19,054 nucleotides of DNA from CAZIQY01 sp964541605 (GTDB lineage: Bacteria; Desulfobacterota; Syntrophia; Syntrophales; UBA2185). The stretch spans positions 1-19,054 of the forward strand of contig CAZIQY010000050.1 of assembly GCA_964541605.1 (NCBI GenBank), given 5' to 3'. Below, piece by piece: positions 7,474 through 14,279 of the stretch. Every line of letters starts with the position of its first letter. The first letter of the stretch is position 1. A program made the translations under genes and the position numbers. The notes under the pieces were generated by a model. That model ran no database searches, was not told the DNA's origin, and worked only from the letters and a program-made list of their open reading frames with translations.

Positions 7474-8441
7474 GCTTTGTCGTTGCTCCCCAGCACATGG
7501 ACAACCTTGTGTTTGTAAAGCTCTTTCAACGAATCACGGGCCGGCCCCAGATATTTCCTCGGATCGAATTCGTTCGGCTTTTCATAAAATACTTTTCTGA
7601 TCGCCGCCGTCACGGCCAGTCTGCCGTCGGAATCGATGTTGATTTTACAGACGGCCGATTTTGCCGCCCTGCGGAGCTGTTCCTCGGAAACGCCCGCCGT
7701 ATCCTCAAGTCTTCCTCCATATTTGTTAATGTCATCGACAATGTGTTGCGGTATGGAAGACGCGCCGTGCAACACGATGGGGAAGCCGGGGATTCTTCTT
7801 TCTACCTCTTCCAGGATATCGAACCTCAGCGGTGGCGGCGTTTCGCCCGGCTTCACCTTGAATTTAAACGCCCCGTGGGACGTCCCGATGGAAATGGCCA
7901 GAGAATCCACGCCGGTGCGTTTGACAAAATCTTCCACTTCCTCTGGCCGGGTATAATGGGCATGTTCCGATGAAACCTCATCTTCAATCCCGGCAAGAAC
8001 GCCCAGTTCGCCTTCGACGGTCACATCGTGCCCATGGGCAAAATCGACCACCTGTTTCGTGAGCTTGATATTCTCCTCGTAAGGCAGATGAGAGCCATCG
8101 ATCATTACGGAGGAAAACCCCGTCTCAATACAGGATTTCGCCAGATCAAAGGAATCGCCGTGGTCGAGATGCAGGACGATGGGAATGGCGTGTCCTGATT
8201 GTTTCGCAACTTCAACCGCTCCTTTCGCCATGTACTGCAGCAGCGTCTGATTGGCGTATTGACGGGCGCCCTTCGACACCTGCAAAATTACCGGTGATTT
8301 CGTTTCAACGCAGGCGGCAATGATGGCCTGCAACTGCTCCATGTTGTTAAAATTAAATGCGGGGATTGCATACCCCCCCAGCATCGCTTTATGAAACAGC
8401 TCTTTCGTGTTCACCAAACCCAATTCTTTGTAATGTACCAT
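7470..8441 (-). CDS. fba: Class II fructose-bisphosphate aldolase
   Basis: This enzyme interconverts fructose 1,6-bisphosphate with dihydroxyacetone phosphate and glyceraldehyde 3-phosphate using a divalent metal. From the ATG at 8441 the protein has 323 aa. Motifs seen are AIPAFNFNNMEQ (25-36), IVLHLDHGDS (88-97, catalytic Asp93 and metal His94), MIDGSHLPYEEN (113-124), TVEGELG (141-147), GTSHGAFKF (186-194) and IVLHGASSIP (222-231), with His189 and His225 as the other probable metal ligands. AAAGGA nine bases before 8441 decides against the in-frame ATG at 8474. It sits with pyk and pgm in one block. Strict FBP specificity, as opposed to another ketose bisphosphate, is inferred. Confidence 0.93.
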   Translation of the reverse strand: MVHYKELGLVNTKELFHKAMLGGYAIPAFNFNNMEQLQAIIAACVETKSPVILQVSKGARQYANQTLLQYMAKGAVEVAKQSGHAIPIVLHLDHGDSFDLAKSCIETGFSSVMIDGSHLPYEENIKLTKQVVDFAHGHDVTVEGELGVLAGIEDEVSSEHAHYTRPEEVEDFVKRTGVDSLAISIGTSHGAFKFKVKPGETPPPLRFDILEEVERRIPGFPIVLHGASSIPQHIVDDINKYGGRLEDTAGVSEEQLRRAAKSAVCKINIDSDGRLAVTAAIRKVFYEKPNEFDPRKYLGPARDSLKELYKHKVVHVLGSNDKA

Positions 8442-8450
8442 GATGACATA

Positions 8451-8456
8451 TCCTTT
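8451..8456 (-). promoter_or_regulatory. Ribosome binding site deciding the aldolase start
   Basis: AAAGGA on the minus strand is nine bases before the ATG at 8441, from which the conserved aldolase N-terminus begins. The alternative start 11 codons upstream encodes a lysine-rich stretch not expected in the family. Confidence 0.55.
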
Positions 8457-8501
8457 CTGTTTGATCCTTTTCATCTGACAAATAAATTTCTTTCCTCCTC
8501 A

Positions 8502-8789
8502 TCATTCAGATTTCGGTTTTTTGCCGGCCCAGTTCGATAGGAGATAACCGCCTGTTATGAAGATCAGGCTTACGACGAGCAGCATAATCTTCATGCCGCC
8601 ATTCTTTCCATGAAACAGGATGTAGAACGCTGGAAACAACATCAGTACCCCGAAAACAAGGAGAAAATTCCCTGCAATCTGGCACAGTATCCTTGAGAAA
8701 TTCTTCCTCAAGTCCTTTTTCTGCCGGACGGCGACGAAAACAATGACGGGAATCAGCACAATGAGAAGAATGATCACTTCAAGGATCAT
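8502..8789 (-). CDS. Small membrane protein, three predicted helices
   Basis: A 95-aa protein I do not recognise. Hydrophobic segments are at about residues 1-21, 36-58 and 66-88, separated by a basic loop (RQKKDLRKNFSR) and HGKNGG, with a lysine-rich tail. The basic loop after helix 1 suggests that part is cytoplasmic. The start has AGGGGA nine bases upstream. The gene begins 12 bp after the exported-protein gene and ends 60 bp before fba, so it is probably co-transcribed with both. Confidence 0.7.
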   Translation of the reverse strand: MILEVIILLIVLIPVIVFVAVRQKKDLRKNFSRILCQIAGNFLLVFGVLMLFPAFYILFHGKNGGMKIMLLVVSLIFITGGYLLSNWAGKKPKSE

Positions 8790-8801
8790 ACAAGCTTTCC
8801 C

Positions 8802-9518
8802 CTATGACAAATGCGGCTCAAAAGAAGCGACCACTTTTTCAAACACATGCTTGTATTCTTCGGCCATGTCTTCCGGTACGCCATAGTTAAGCACATAGAA
8901 CCCTTTCTGAGCCGGGATGACGATAAATTGCTGGATCATGTTGACCTGTATATGGGGCGGAACGATTTCGTACACTCTGCCCTCAACAGCCGGGGGCCTA
9001 TCCCGCATGGGAAGATAAACAAGCTCAAATGTTTTTATCTGAAATTTCTTTCCCGTTCTTCCTGCAAGTGCAACATCGATAACGGCAGCCTCCCTGTCAT
9101 AATCAATGCGCACCATGGAATTCAATTTGTTGCGGATGAATGCTTCTGCATTTGGGAAAATACCATCACCGCTGTAATACAGAACAGTTAGAATGATCGA
9201 CGCGCCGTCTTTGTTCATGGGACCCGTCAGTCTTGTGCCTGATATTTTCGTCAGGTCGCCGTAGGGGTGATCTTTTTCTTTCCTCTTCCAATCCTTGGGA
9301 ATGCCGACGTTGAAGTAATTTTCCTGGCTGGCATATCTTTCATACTCCGCTGCGGAAGACTTTATATCCTTCTGAAAACTATTCGCCGGTCTTATCGTTT
9401 TATTTTCTTTGACGGCGGGTGCGTTTTCGCCGGCGGGAAGAGCTACGGCTGACATTGATGCTGAACAGCCAATGCATAGTGATACAATAATACTTAACAT
9501 GAACTTGATTTTTTTCAT
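8802..9518 (-). CDS. Exported protein of unknown function (possible lipoprotein)
   Basis: A 238-aa protein with a clear signal sequence (KKIKF then a hydrophobic core to residue 17). It may be lipidated at the Cys of LCIGC, although Cys at -3 is unusual; otherwise signal peptidase I could cut after SAVA near residue 26. The mature part begins with a charged linker, then YFNVGIPKDWKRKEKD, followed by strands such as ILTVLYYSGDG, FELVYLPMRDRP, QFIVIPAQKGFYVLNYGVP and a final VFEKVVASFEPH. This alternation resembles the PsbP/DUF1795-like alpha-beta fold, whose members end with a Phe-rich helix, but I do not claim the family. It starts three bases after the pgm stop with AGGGA inside the end of pgm, so it is coupled to pgm. 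Confidence 0.75.
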   Translation of the reverse strand: MKKIKFMLSIIVSLCIGCSASMSAVALPAGENAPAVKENKTIRPANSFQKDIKSSAAEYERYASQENYFNVGIPKDWKRKEKDHPYGDLTKISGTRLTGPMNKDGASIILTVLYYSGDGIFPNAEAFIRNKLNSMVRIDYDREAAVIDVALAGRTGKKFQIKTFELVYLPMRDRPPAVEGRVYEIVPPHIQVNMIQQFIVIPAQKGFYVLNYGVPEDMAEEYKHVFEKVVASFEPHLS

Positions 9519-9521
9519 TTT

Positions 9522-11174
9522 TCACATCCCTGCCGCTTCAAACGCGGCGCTCGCGATCGTCACGGCCTCTTCCTCGATCCTTCTCAGATGCTCTTCGCTG
9601 ACGAAACTCTCCGCATATACCTTGTAAATGTCCTCCGTACCCGACGGGCGGGCGGCAAACCATCCGTTTGCGGTAACGACCTTGAGTCCCCCGATATCGG
9701 CGTTGTTCCCGGGTGCACGGGTTAGTTTGGCCACAATGGCGTCTCCGGCCAGTGTTTCGGCTGTAATCATGTCGGGAGAAAGTCTCTTGAGCACCGCCTT
9801 TTGTTCGGGCGTAGCCGCGGTATCGATACGGATGTAGAACGACTTGCCGAAACGATCCTCGAGATCCCTGTAGGCCTCGGCGGGGTCCCTGCCGGTTCCG
9901 GCCATGATCTCGCAAGCCAGCAGATCCATAATGATGCCGTCTTTGTCTGTCGTCCATACCGTGCCGTCTTTTCTCAGAAATGAGGCCCCGGCGCTCTCTT
10001 CCCCTCCGAAACCACAGGAGCCGTCGATAAGGCCGTCCACGAACCATTTGAAACCCACGGGAACTTCGGAAAGCCGTCTCCCGAGGGCCGCGGCTACGCG
10101 GTCGATCATGGATGTGGAGACCAGCGTTTTCCCCACCGCTGCATCCCGGCTCCATCCCGGCCGGTTCCGTAAGAGGTAATGGACGGCGACAGACAGGTAA
10201 TGGTTGGGGTTCATCAGTCCCGATTCCCTGGTGACAATCCCGTGGCGGTCTACGTCCGTGTCATTCCCAAAGGCGATGTTGAAATTGTCCTTCAACCGGA
10301 TCAGTCCCTCCATGGCATAGGGCGAGGAGCAGTCCATCCGGATTTTGCCGTCATGATCCACGGTCATGAAGGAAAAAGTCGGGTCTATAATCCGATTCAC
10401 CATCTCAAGGTCAAGACCGTAACGTTCGGCGATGGGGTCCCAGAAGTCCACCGCCGCCCCGCCAAGGGGATCTGCGCCAATTTTAAGTCCCGATCCCGCA
10501 ATTGCTTCCATGTCGATGACGCCCTGAAGATCCTCCACATAGGGCGTTACATAGTCGTATTCATGGATCGAGCCCGATTTCAGGGCCTTTTCAAGGGGCA
10601 GCCTCTGTATGTTCTCAATCCCCTGCATTAGGATCTCATTTGCCCTCTCTTCGATCATCCGGGTTATGCCCGTATCCGCAGGCCCGCCTTCGGGAGGGTT
10701 GTACTTGAATCCGCCATCCTCCGGCGGGTTGTGGGAAGGGGTGATGACGACGCCATCCGCAAGCCCTTTTTTCCTTTTCCGGTTATATGTCAGAATCGCA
10801 TGAGAGATGACCGGCGTCGGGGTGTAACGAAGCCCTTTCTGGATCATCACATCAACGCCGTGGGCTGCAAAGACCTCGATGGCCGTGGCCAAAGCCGCTT
10901 CGGACAGGGCATGGGTATCCATCCCCATGAACAGGGGGCCGGCGATCCCTTTTGATTTTCTGTATTCACAGATGGCCCGGCTGATGGCCAGGACGTGTCC
11001 CTCGTTGAAGCTGTTTCTGAGGGACGATCCCCTGTGACCGGAGGTGCCGAAAGCGACCCTCTGAGAAGGATCGGATATGTCGGGCTTGTGGGTGTAATAG
11101 GCGGAGATAAGCCTCGGAATATTGGCGAGGATGGATCTCGGCGCCGGCTTGCCGGCGAGTTCATGGACGTTCAT
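9522..11174 (-). CDS. pgm: Phosphoglucomutase (alpha-D-glucose phosphate-specific)
   Basis: This enzyme interconverts glucose 1-phosphate and glucose 6-phosphate, linking glycolysis to glycogen and envelope sugar synthesis. The 550-aa length and the N-terminus (HELAGKPAPRSILANIPRL) fit the bacterial glucose-specific subfamily. Motifs are FGTSGHRGSS (42-51), the catalytic phosphoserine loop TPSHNPP (Ser147), the metal loop NDTDVDRHG (Asp305, 307, 309), GGEESAGAS (390-398) for sugar recognition and the phosphate-binding RPSGTED (509-515). The ATG overlaps the pyk stop as ATGA, so the two are coupled. Confidence 0.96.
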   Translation of the reverse strand: MNVHELAGKPAPRSILANIPRLISAYYTHKPDISDPSQRVAFGTSGHRGSSLRNSFNEGHVLAISRAICEYRKSKGIAGPLFMGMDTHALSEAALATAIEVFAAHGVDVMIQKGLRYTPTPVISHAILTYNRKRKKGLADGVVITPSHNPPEDGGFKYNPPEGGPADTGITRMIEERANEILMQGIENIQRLPLEKALKSGSIHEYDYVTPYVEDLQGVIDMEAIAGSGLKIGADPLGGAAVDFWDPIAERYGLDLEMVNRIIDPTFSFMTVDHDGKIRMDCSSPYAMEGLIRLKDNFNIAFGNDTDVDRHGIVTRESGLMNPNHYLSVAVHYLLRNRPGWSRDAAVGKTLVSTSMIDRVAAALGRRLSEVPVGFKWFVDGLIDGSCGFGGEESAGASFLRKDGTVWTTDKDGIIMDLLACEIMAGTGRDPAEAYRDLEDRFGKSFYIRIDTAATPEQKAVLKRLSPDMITAETLAGDAIVAKLTRAPGNNADIGGLKVVTANGWFAARPSGTEDIYKVYAESFVSEEHLRRIEEEAVTIASAAFEAAGM

Positions 11175-12595
11175 TTGAGTTCAATAATCTCCATTCGGTT
11201 GTTTGCTTTCGGGTTTTTCGACGACGGCCCTTCCGTCAGGATCGCAAGATTTCCCTCCACCTCATGGGTCTGCAACCAGTTTCTCACGTAAGCATTCCAG
11301 TCTTCGGGGTGATCGGGTTCGTGCGCCGGATAGACCCCGGCGGTGAACTGAAGCCGCTGGCAGGTCGCTTCCTGGGAACTCACTCCCACGATCCACACGG
11401 GGAGCCTGAACCTGGCAATGGATCGCGCCGTTATGCCGCTGTGAGTCGGCACGAATACGGCTGCAGGTGAGATGCGCTCCAGCGCCGCCTCGACACTCAA
11501 AGCGATCAGATCCGTAATATTGACCGCGTCCGTGCGGCGGTGTCTTCGAAGAGCCTCCTTGATTGTGTGGCTCCGGCGTTGCGGCTCCGTCGCGGCGGCA
11601 ATCTTCGCCAGCATGGCCACAGCCTCCACGGGATATTTGCCCATGGCCGATTCTTCGGAAAGCATGACGCAGTCCGTACCGTCAAGCACCGCGTTGGCCA
11701 CATCGGTCGCCTCCGCCCGGGTGGGACGCCGGTTGCCCGTCATGGATTCCAGCATCTGCGTGGCCGTGATAACGGGTTTTCCGGCTCTATTTGCGCTGTG
11801 CATGAGGCGCTTCTGAACGACGGCAATCTGCTCGATGGGAATTTCCACGCCAAGGTCTCCCCGGGCGATCATGATGCCGTCCGCCGCATCGAGGATATCG
11901 TCTATGTGTCCGAGGGCCGTTGAGCGTTCAATCTTCGCGATGATGAAGGGATGATACCCCCATGCGACTGCTGATTCCCTTACGGCTGCTATGTCCGCGG
12001 CGTTCTCCACAAAGGACTGACTGACCGCATCCACCCCGCGTTCAAGGGCAAATTTCAGGCATTCGCGGTCATGGTCGGTGAAGGCGCTGATACCGAGATC
12101 GATGCCGGGCAGGTTGAGACCTTTGCGGGAACGCAATTCGCCGCCCACGAGGACCCGGCAGGTGACCTCCTGATCCTCAACTTTCAGGGCTTCAAGCTGG
12201 ATGAGGCCGTCATTCAGAAACAGGGTATCGCCTGTCCTCACCGCCTGGGGAAGCCGGGAAAAGCTCACGGAAGCCTTCGTGGAATCACCAACGATGTCTC
12301 GTGTCGTCAGGGTGAACAGGTCTCCCGGTTGTAGTTCCACCGGTTCGTCTGCCAGATGACCGATCCTCATTTTCGGACCGGGCAGGTCCGCCATGATGGC
12401 GATTCGTTGTCCCACGTCGCGGGCTGCGGCGCGAATGTTTTCGATGACCTGCTTGTGTCCGCTGAAATCGCCGTGGGAGAAATTGAGGCGGGCTACATTC
12501 ATCCCTGCCTTCATCATTGCTTTCATGACGTCCCGCGACTCCGATGCCGGTCCGATGGTGGCTACAATTTTGGTTTTATGATGTGGAAGCTGCAT
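11171..12595 (-). CDS. pyk: Pyruvate kinase
   Basis: Pyruvate kinase transfers phosphate from PEP to ADP in the last glycolytic step. The 474-aa protein has TKIVATIGPAS at residues 8-18, MNVARLNFSHG (32-42), the phosphate loop GPKMRIG, the catalytic/metal region IIAKIE (Lys221, Glu223) and ARGDLGVEIP (Asp247), then TATQMLESM and RPTRAEATDVANAV. A B domain sits around 72-165 and a C-terminal allosteric-type domain at about 340-474. LSEESAMGKYP replaces the more common ETA.G sequence, a mild variant. AAGGAGAGGG precedes the ATG. It lies 26 bp after the SagB-type gene and overlaps pgm. Confidence 0.96.
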   Translation of the reverse strand: MQLPHHKTKIVATIGPASESRDVMKAMMKAGMNVARLNFSHGDFSGHKQVIENIRAAARDVGQRIAIMADLPGPKMRIGHLADEPVELQPGDLFTLTTRDIVGDSTKASVSFSRLPQAVRTGDTLFLNDGLIQLEALKVEDQEVTCRVLVGGELRSRKGLNLPGIDLGISAFTDHDRECLKFALERGVDAVSQSFVENAADIAAVRESAVAWGYHPFIIAKIERSTALGHIDDILDAADGIMIARGDLGVEIPIEQIAVVQKRLMHSANRAGKPVITATQMLESMTGNRRPTRAEATDVANAVLDGTDCVMLSEESAMGKYPVEAVAMLAKIAAATEPQRRSHTIKEALRRHRRTDAVNITDLIALSVEAALERISPAAVFVPTHSGITARSIARFRLPVWIVGVSSQEATCQRLQFTAGVYPAHEPDHPEDWNAYVRNWLQTHEVEGNLAILTEGPSSKNPKANNRMEIIELK

Positions 12596-12621
12596 GGTGA
12601 TCCCTCTCCTTGCGGTATGAG

Positions 12622-13380
12622 TTAAAGTTTTTTCCCGACAGAGGCAAGATAGATGGTGAATTCATCCTCGCCGTTTATTCTGAGGAGTTTATCCATTTCT
12701 TCCTGATTATAGGCGGCAATGGCGCACGTTCCCGCTCCTATCGCTTCACAGGCAAGATACAGGTTCTGGCAAACATGACCGGCGTCAATGGCAATGACCT
12801 TGTGGGCGGCAAGACCATAACGCCATTCCATTCTGTACGGGATCGTCGTCCAGATAAAGGTAACGGCCGCTGCTTCCGGATAGGATTGACCGAATACGGC
12901 TCTGGTAATTTTGCGGTTCAGGGATTCTTCGGCAAATTCAAACAGAATCTGATGTTCCACAGGAAGGTACCGGTAGATTCCCTGATCCAGCCCCTGAATA
13001 TTCAAAACACAAAGATATGTCTCAAGGGCGTGGCGGCATCCGGCGGAAGGCACCGTTCTTGAGGCGTGTCCCTCATCGAGGATCTGCTTGATACCCTGGG
13101 TCGCCCAAAGGAGGAAAGACAGTTCTTCAAGGGTAAGGGGTTGTTTGCTGTAGGCTCTATGGCTTTCACGGTTAGTAACGGCGGCCAGAAGGTCGATTTG
13201 ACCGATGCTCTTGAATTGTTCATATTCCGGAAGGTCAATTCGTTTTGAATCTTTAGAGTAAGGTTTTTCAACAGGAGGCGGTGCAATTCCTTTGTTCTGG
13301 TCCGTTTGAGAAAAATCAATGGCCTTACGGATACTGTCTTTCAGAAAATATCGGAATTGCTGAAGGAGGTCTTTATCCAT
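12622..13380 (-). CDS. SagB/ThcOx-type FMN-dependent nitroreductase-family dehydrogenase
   Basis: A 252-aa cytoplasmic flavoprotein. The N-terminal 60 residues hold the leader seen in this family (proline-rich PPPVEKPYSK). The nitroreductase fold then begins with AVTNRESHRAYSKQPLTLEE and LSFLLWATQG. It continues with RTVPSAGCRHALETYL, GIYRYLP, and HKVIAIDAGHVCQNLYLACE and IGAGTCAIAAYN, a SagB-type pattern. In thiazole/oxazole-modified peptide clusters SagB-like enzymes oxidise azolines, but no SagC/SagD partner or precursor peptide is visible here, so this is a stand-alone member of unknown substrate. Only a weak GGCGA precedes the ATG. It is the first minus-strand gene after a 333-bp gap and may lead the pyk operon. 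Confidence 0.85.
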   Translation of the reverse strand: MDKDLLQQFRYFLKDSIRKAIDFSQTDQNKGIAPPPVEKPYSKDSKRIDLPEYEQFKSIGQIDLLAAVTNRESHRAYSKQPLTLEELSFLLWATQGIKQILDEGHASRTVPSAGCRHALETYLCVLNIQGLDQGIYRYLPVEHQILFEFAEESLNRKITRAVFGQSYPEAAAVTFIWTTIPYRMEWRYGLAAHKVIAIDAGHVCQNLYLACEAIGAGTCAIAAYNQEEMDKLLRINGEDEFTIYLASVGKKL

Positions 13381-13511
13381 TTTTTTCGCCGTGAATCACA
13401 ACATGTTTTCTTCTCGTTCTGTCTTTTTACGGTTATTGCTTCTTCAATTTCTTATCACAAATTATCGCATTTTGCCATGAATCATCTTAAAAAACACAGA
13501 GGGTTAACCCA

Positions 13512-13532
13512 TGACGAGGCCGGGACTTGAAC
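13512..13532 (-). other. tRNA 3'-end-like fragment (possible att remnant)
   Basis: Read on the minus strand this is GTTCAAGTCCCGGCCTCGTC followed by A, which looks like the T-loop, 3' T-stem, 3' acceptor strand and discriminator base of a tRNA. The bases preceding it do not pair with the T-stem, so there is no complete tRNA gene. Truncated tRNA 3' ends of this kind mark the far attachment site of elements that integrate into tRNA genes. A chance match cannot be excluded. Confidence 0.35.
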
Positions 13533-13586
13533 AAATCCGCCAACTAACTATAATTAATTATATATCATATAGATCAATTTTCTTCA

Positions 13587-13606
13587 TACCCCCAAAAGTA
13601 CCCCCA
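13587..13606. repeat. Paired TACCCCCA direct repeats
   Basis: TACCCCCA occurs at 13587-13594 and 13599-13606, a 12-bp period. On the minus strand this reads TGGGGGTA twice. Similar GGGGGTA pairs are familiar to me near integrase genes and attachment sites of tRNA-targeting islands, which would fit the tRNA-like fragment 55 bp away. No integrase is present in the window. Confidence 0.45.
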
Positions 13607-13713
13607 ATCGTTTCCTTGCCCCCCTCGCCAGTCAATAATCTAATTGATTTCTTATCTGAAATCGTCGATTAATATCTCATCTGATTCTAAAAGAAGGTCA
13701 TGCCGGTGAATCA

Positions 13714-14001
13714 ATGAAAAGATGCCATGCTTGTTTAAAGGTTATAGAAATCAAGCTTCCGGTCGGCAGGCAGGAAGTCTGTCTCTTTTGCAGAACTGAT
13801 CTGCACTGTTGTCTCAATTGTAATTATTATGCACCCGGATCTTATAACGATTGTCGGGAGCCCCAAGCTGAAAGAGTAATTGAAAAGAGCCGGAGTAATT
13901 TCTGTGATTACTTTGTTTTTAGAGATTCAGCATCTGACAAAAAGGAACAGAATAAAACAGAAGCAGCCAAGGCGAAGCTGAAATCTCTGTTGAAGGATTG
14001 A
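13714..14001 (+). CDS. Small Cys-rich (zinc-binding) protein
   Basis: A 95-aa protein with nine Cys: CHAC (residues 4-7), CLFC (23-26), HCCLNC (near 31-36), a Cys in YNDCREP and one in SNFCDYF. The spacing suggests two zinc sites. The pattern CxxC...LHxCxNCxYY...CREPxAE...NFCDYF is one I associate with an uncharacterised deltaproteobacterial family. The C-terminal 30 residues are lysine-rich and likely helical (EAAKAKLKSLLKD). Function is unknown. The start has only a distant AGAAGG. A five-codon frame (MPVNQ, from 13700) ends in a TGA overlapping this ATG, which might couple translation. It ends nine bases before the stop codon of the convergent WYL gene remnant. Confidence 0.75.
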   Translation: MKRCHACLKVIEIKLPVGRQEVCLFCRTDLHCCLNCNYYAPGSYNDCREPQAERVIEKSRSNFCDYFVFRDSASDKKEQNKTEAAKAKLKSLLKD

Positions 14002-14006
14002 TGAAG

Positions 14007-14097
14007 CGAGCTACATTGACCTTTCCTGACGCTTCACCCACGCTTTCACATCCTCCAACAAATCATTTTTGAATTCCTCCGGCGCCAGGATGACGAT
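14007..14097 (-). pseudogene. Orphan 3' end of a WYL-domain regulator gene
   Basis: This 91-bp block aligns without gaps to 17745-17835, the last codons and stop of the intact WYL gene, at 79 of 91 bases. Read on the minus strand it encodes 28 residues (IVILAPEEFKNDLLEDV, then AWVKRQERSM) and a TAG in the same place; 20 of 28 residues match the intact gene. Upstream of 14097 the similarity stops and the frame hits a stop codon within four codons, so there is no start. The conservative substitutions show that it diverged while still coding. It is either a displaced original gene end left by an inserted element or the relic of a second WYL gene. Confidence 0.85.
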
Positions 14098-14190
14098 AAA
14101 CAGCAACTACGCTCGGATATCGGAACAGTGTTGATCAAAGAAGAGATTTTTAATCCATTATCGTGACAATGGGGTCACGTGATCGTGTTC

Positions 14191-14233
14191 ACAATAAAAA
14201 GTCGCAAAGTTCATATTTGCGACTTTTTATTGT
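14191..14233. promoter_or_regulatory. Perfect 18-bp inverted repeat upstream of the AbiEi-like gene (operator and/or bidirectional terminator)
   Basis: ACAATAAAAAGTCGCAAA (14191-14208) is matched perfectly by its reverse complement at 14216-14233, with a 7-base spacer. It lies 46 bp before the AbiEi start, and the right arm ends on a TTGACT box (14233-14238). AbiEi antitoxins are known to bind inverted repeats in their own promoter, so an operator is likely. The GC core flanked by A5 and T5 tracts also fits a bidirectional intrinsic terminator insulating the module. Both could be true. Confidence 0.65.
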
Positions 14234-14261
14234 TGACTTCTCGGGTATTCTGTGCCATGAA
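14233..14261 (+). promoter_or_regulatory. Candidate promoter of the AbiE operon
   Basis: TTGACT (14233-14238) matches the -35 consensus at five of six positions and begins at the last base of the inverted-repeat arm. The -10 at 17-bp spacing (CATGAA, 14256-14261) is poor, and the better-looking TATTCT at 14246 is too close. Overlap with the dyad suits autorepression, but the assignment is tentative. Confidence 0.35.
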
Positions 14262-14267
14262 GCAGCC

Positions 14268-14272
14268 AGGAG
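14268..14272 (+). promoter_or_regulatory. Ribosome binding site deciding the AbiEi-like start
   Basis: AGGAG lies seven bases before the ATG at 14280. The open frame reaches back to 14163, but that start would run translation through the inverted repeat and has no ribosome binding site. Confidence 0.65.
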
Positions 14273-14279
14273 TGTATAT

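Larger units (their letters stand above)
13381..13713. other. AT-rich intergenic region with palindromes and attachment-site-like sequence
   Basis: This 333-bp stretch has no convincing gene. It should contain the promoter of the SagB-type gene (minus) and of the Cys-rich gene (plus), but I find no strong -35/-10 pair. It holds a GGGTTAACCC palindrome (13501-13510), a tRNA 3'-end-like fragment (13512-13532), a 14-bp perfect palindrome TATAATTAATTATA (13549-13562) and two TACCCCCA repeats (13587-13594, 13599-13606). The combination suggests a former integration site or regulatory region. Confidence 0.5.

Noticed and set aside
9538..10155. 205-codon minus-strand frame inside pgm
   Set aside because: It overlaps the pgm coding frame on the same strand and is Arg/Gly-rich without a motif; pgm is complete with all catalytic loops.
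13306..13530. Plus-strand 74-codon frame over the SagB-type gene start
   Set aside because: Half of it is antisense to the SagB-type gene, and it has no ribosome binding site or motif.
13512..13532. A complete tRNA gene
   Set aside because: Only the T-loop-to-3'-end portion is present; the preceding bases do not pair with the T-stem and no anticodon arm can be drawn.
14163..14279. N-terminal extension of the AbiEi-like gene
   Set aside because: It would translate the inverted repeat and promoter and lacks a ribosome binding site; AGGAG before 14280 marks the real start.
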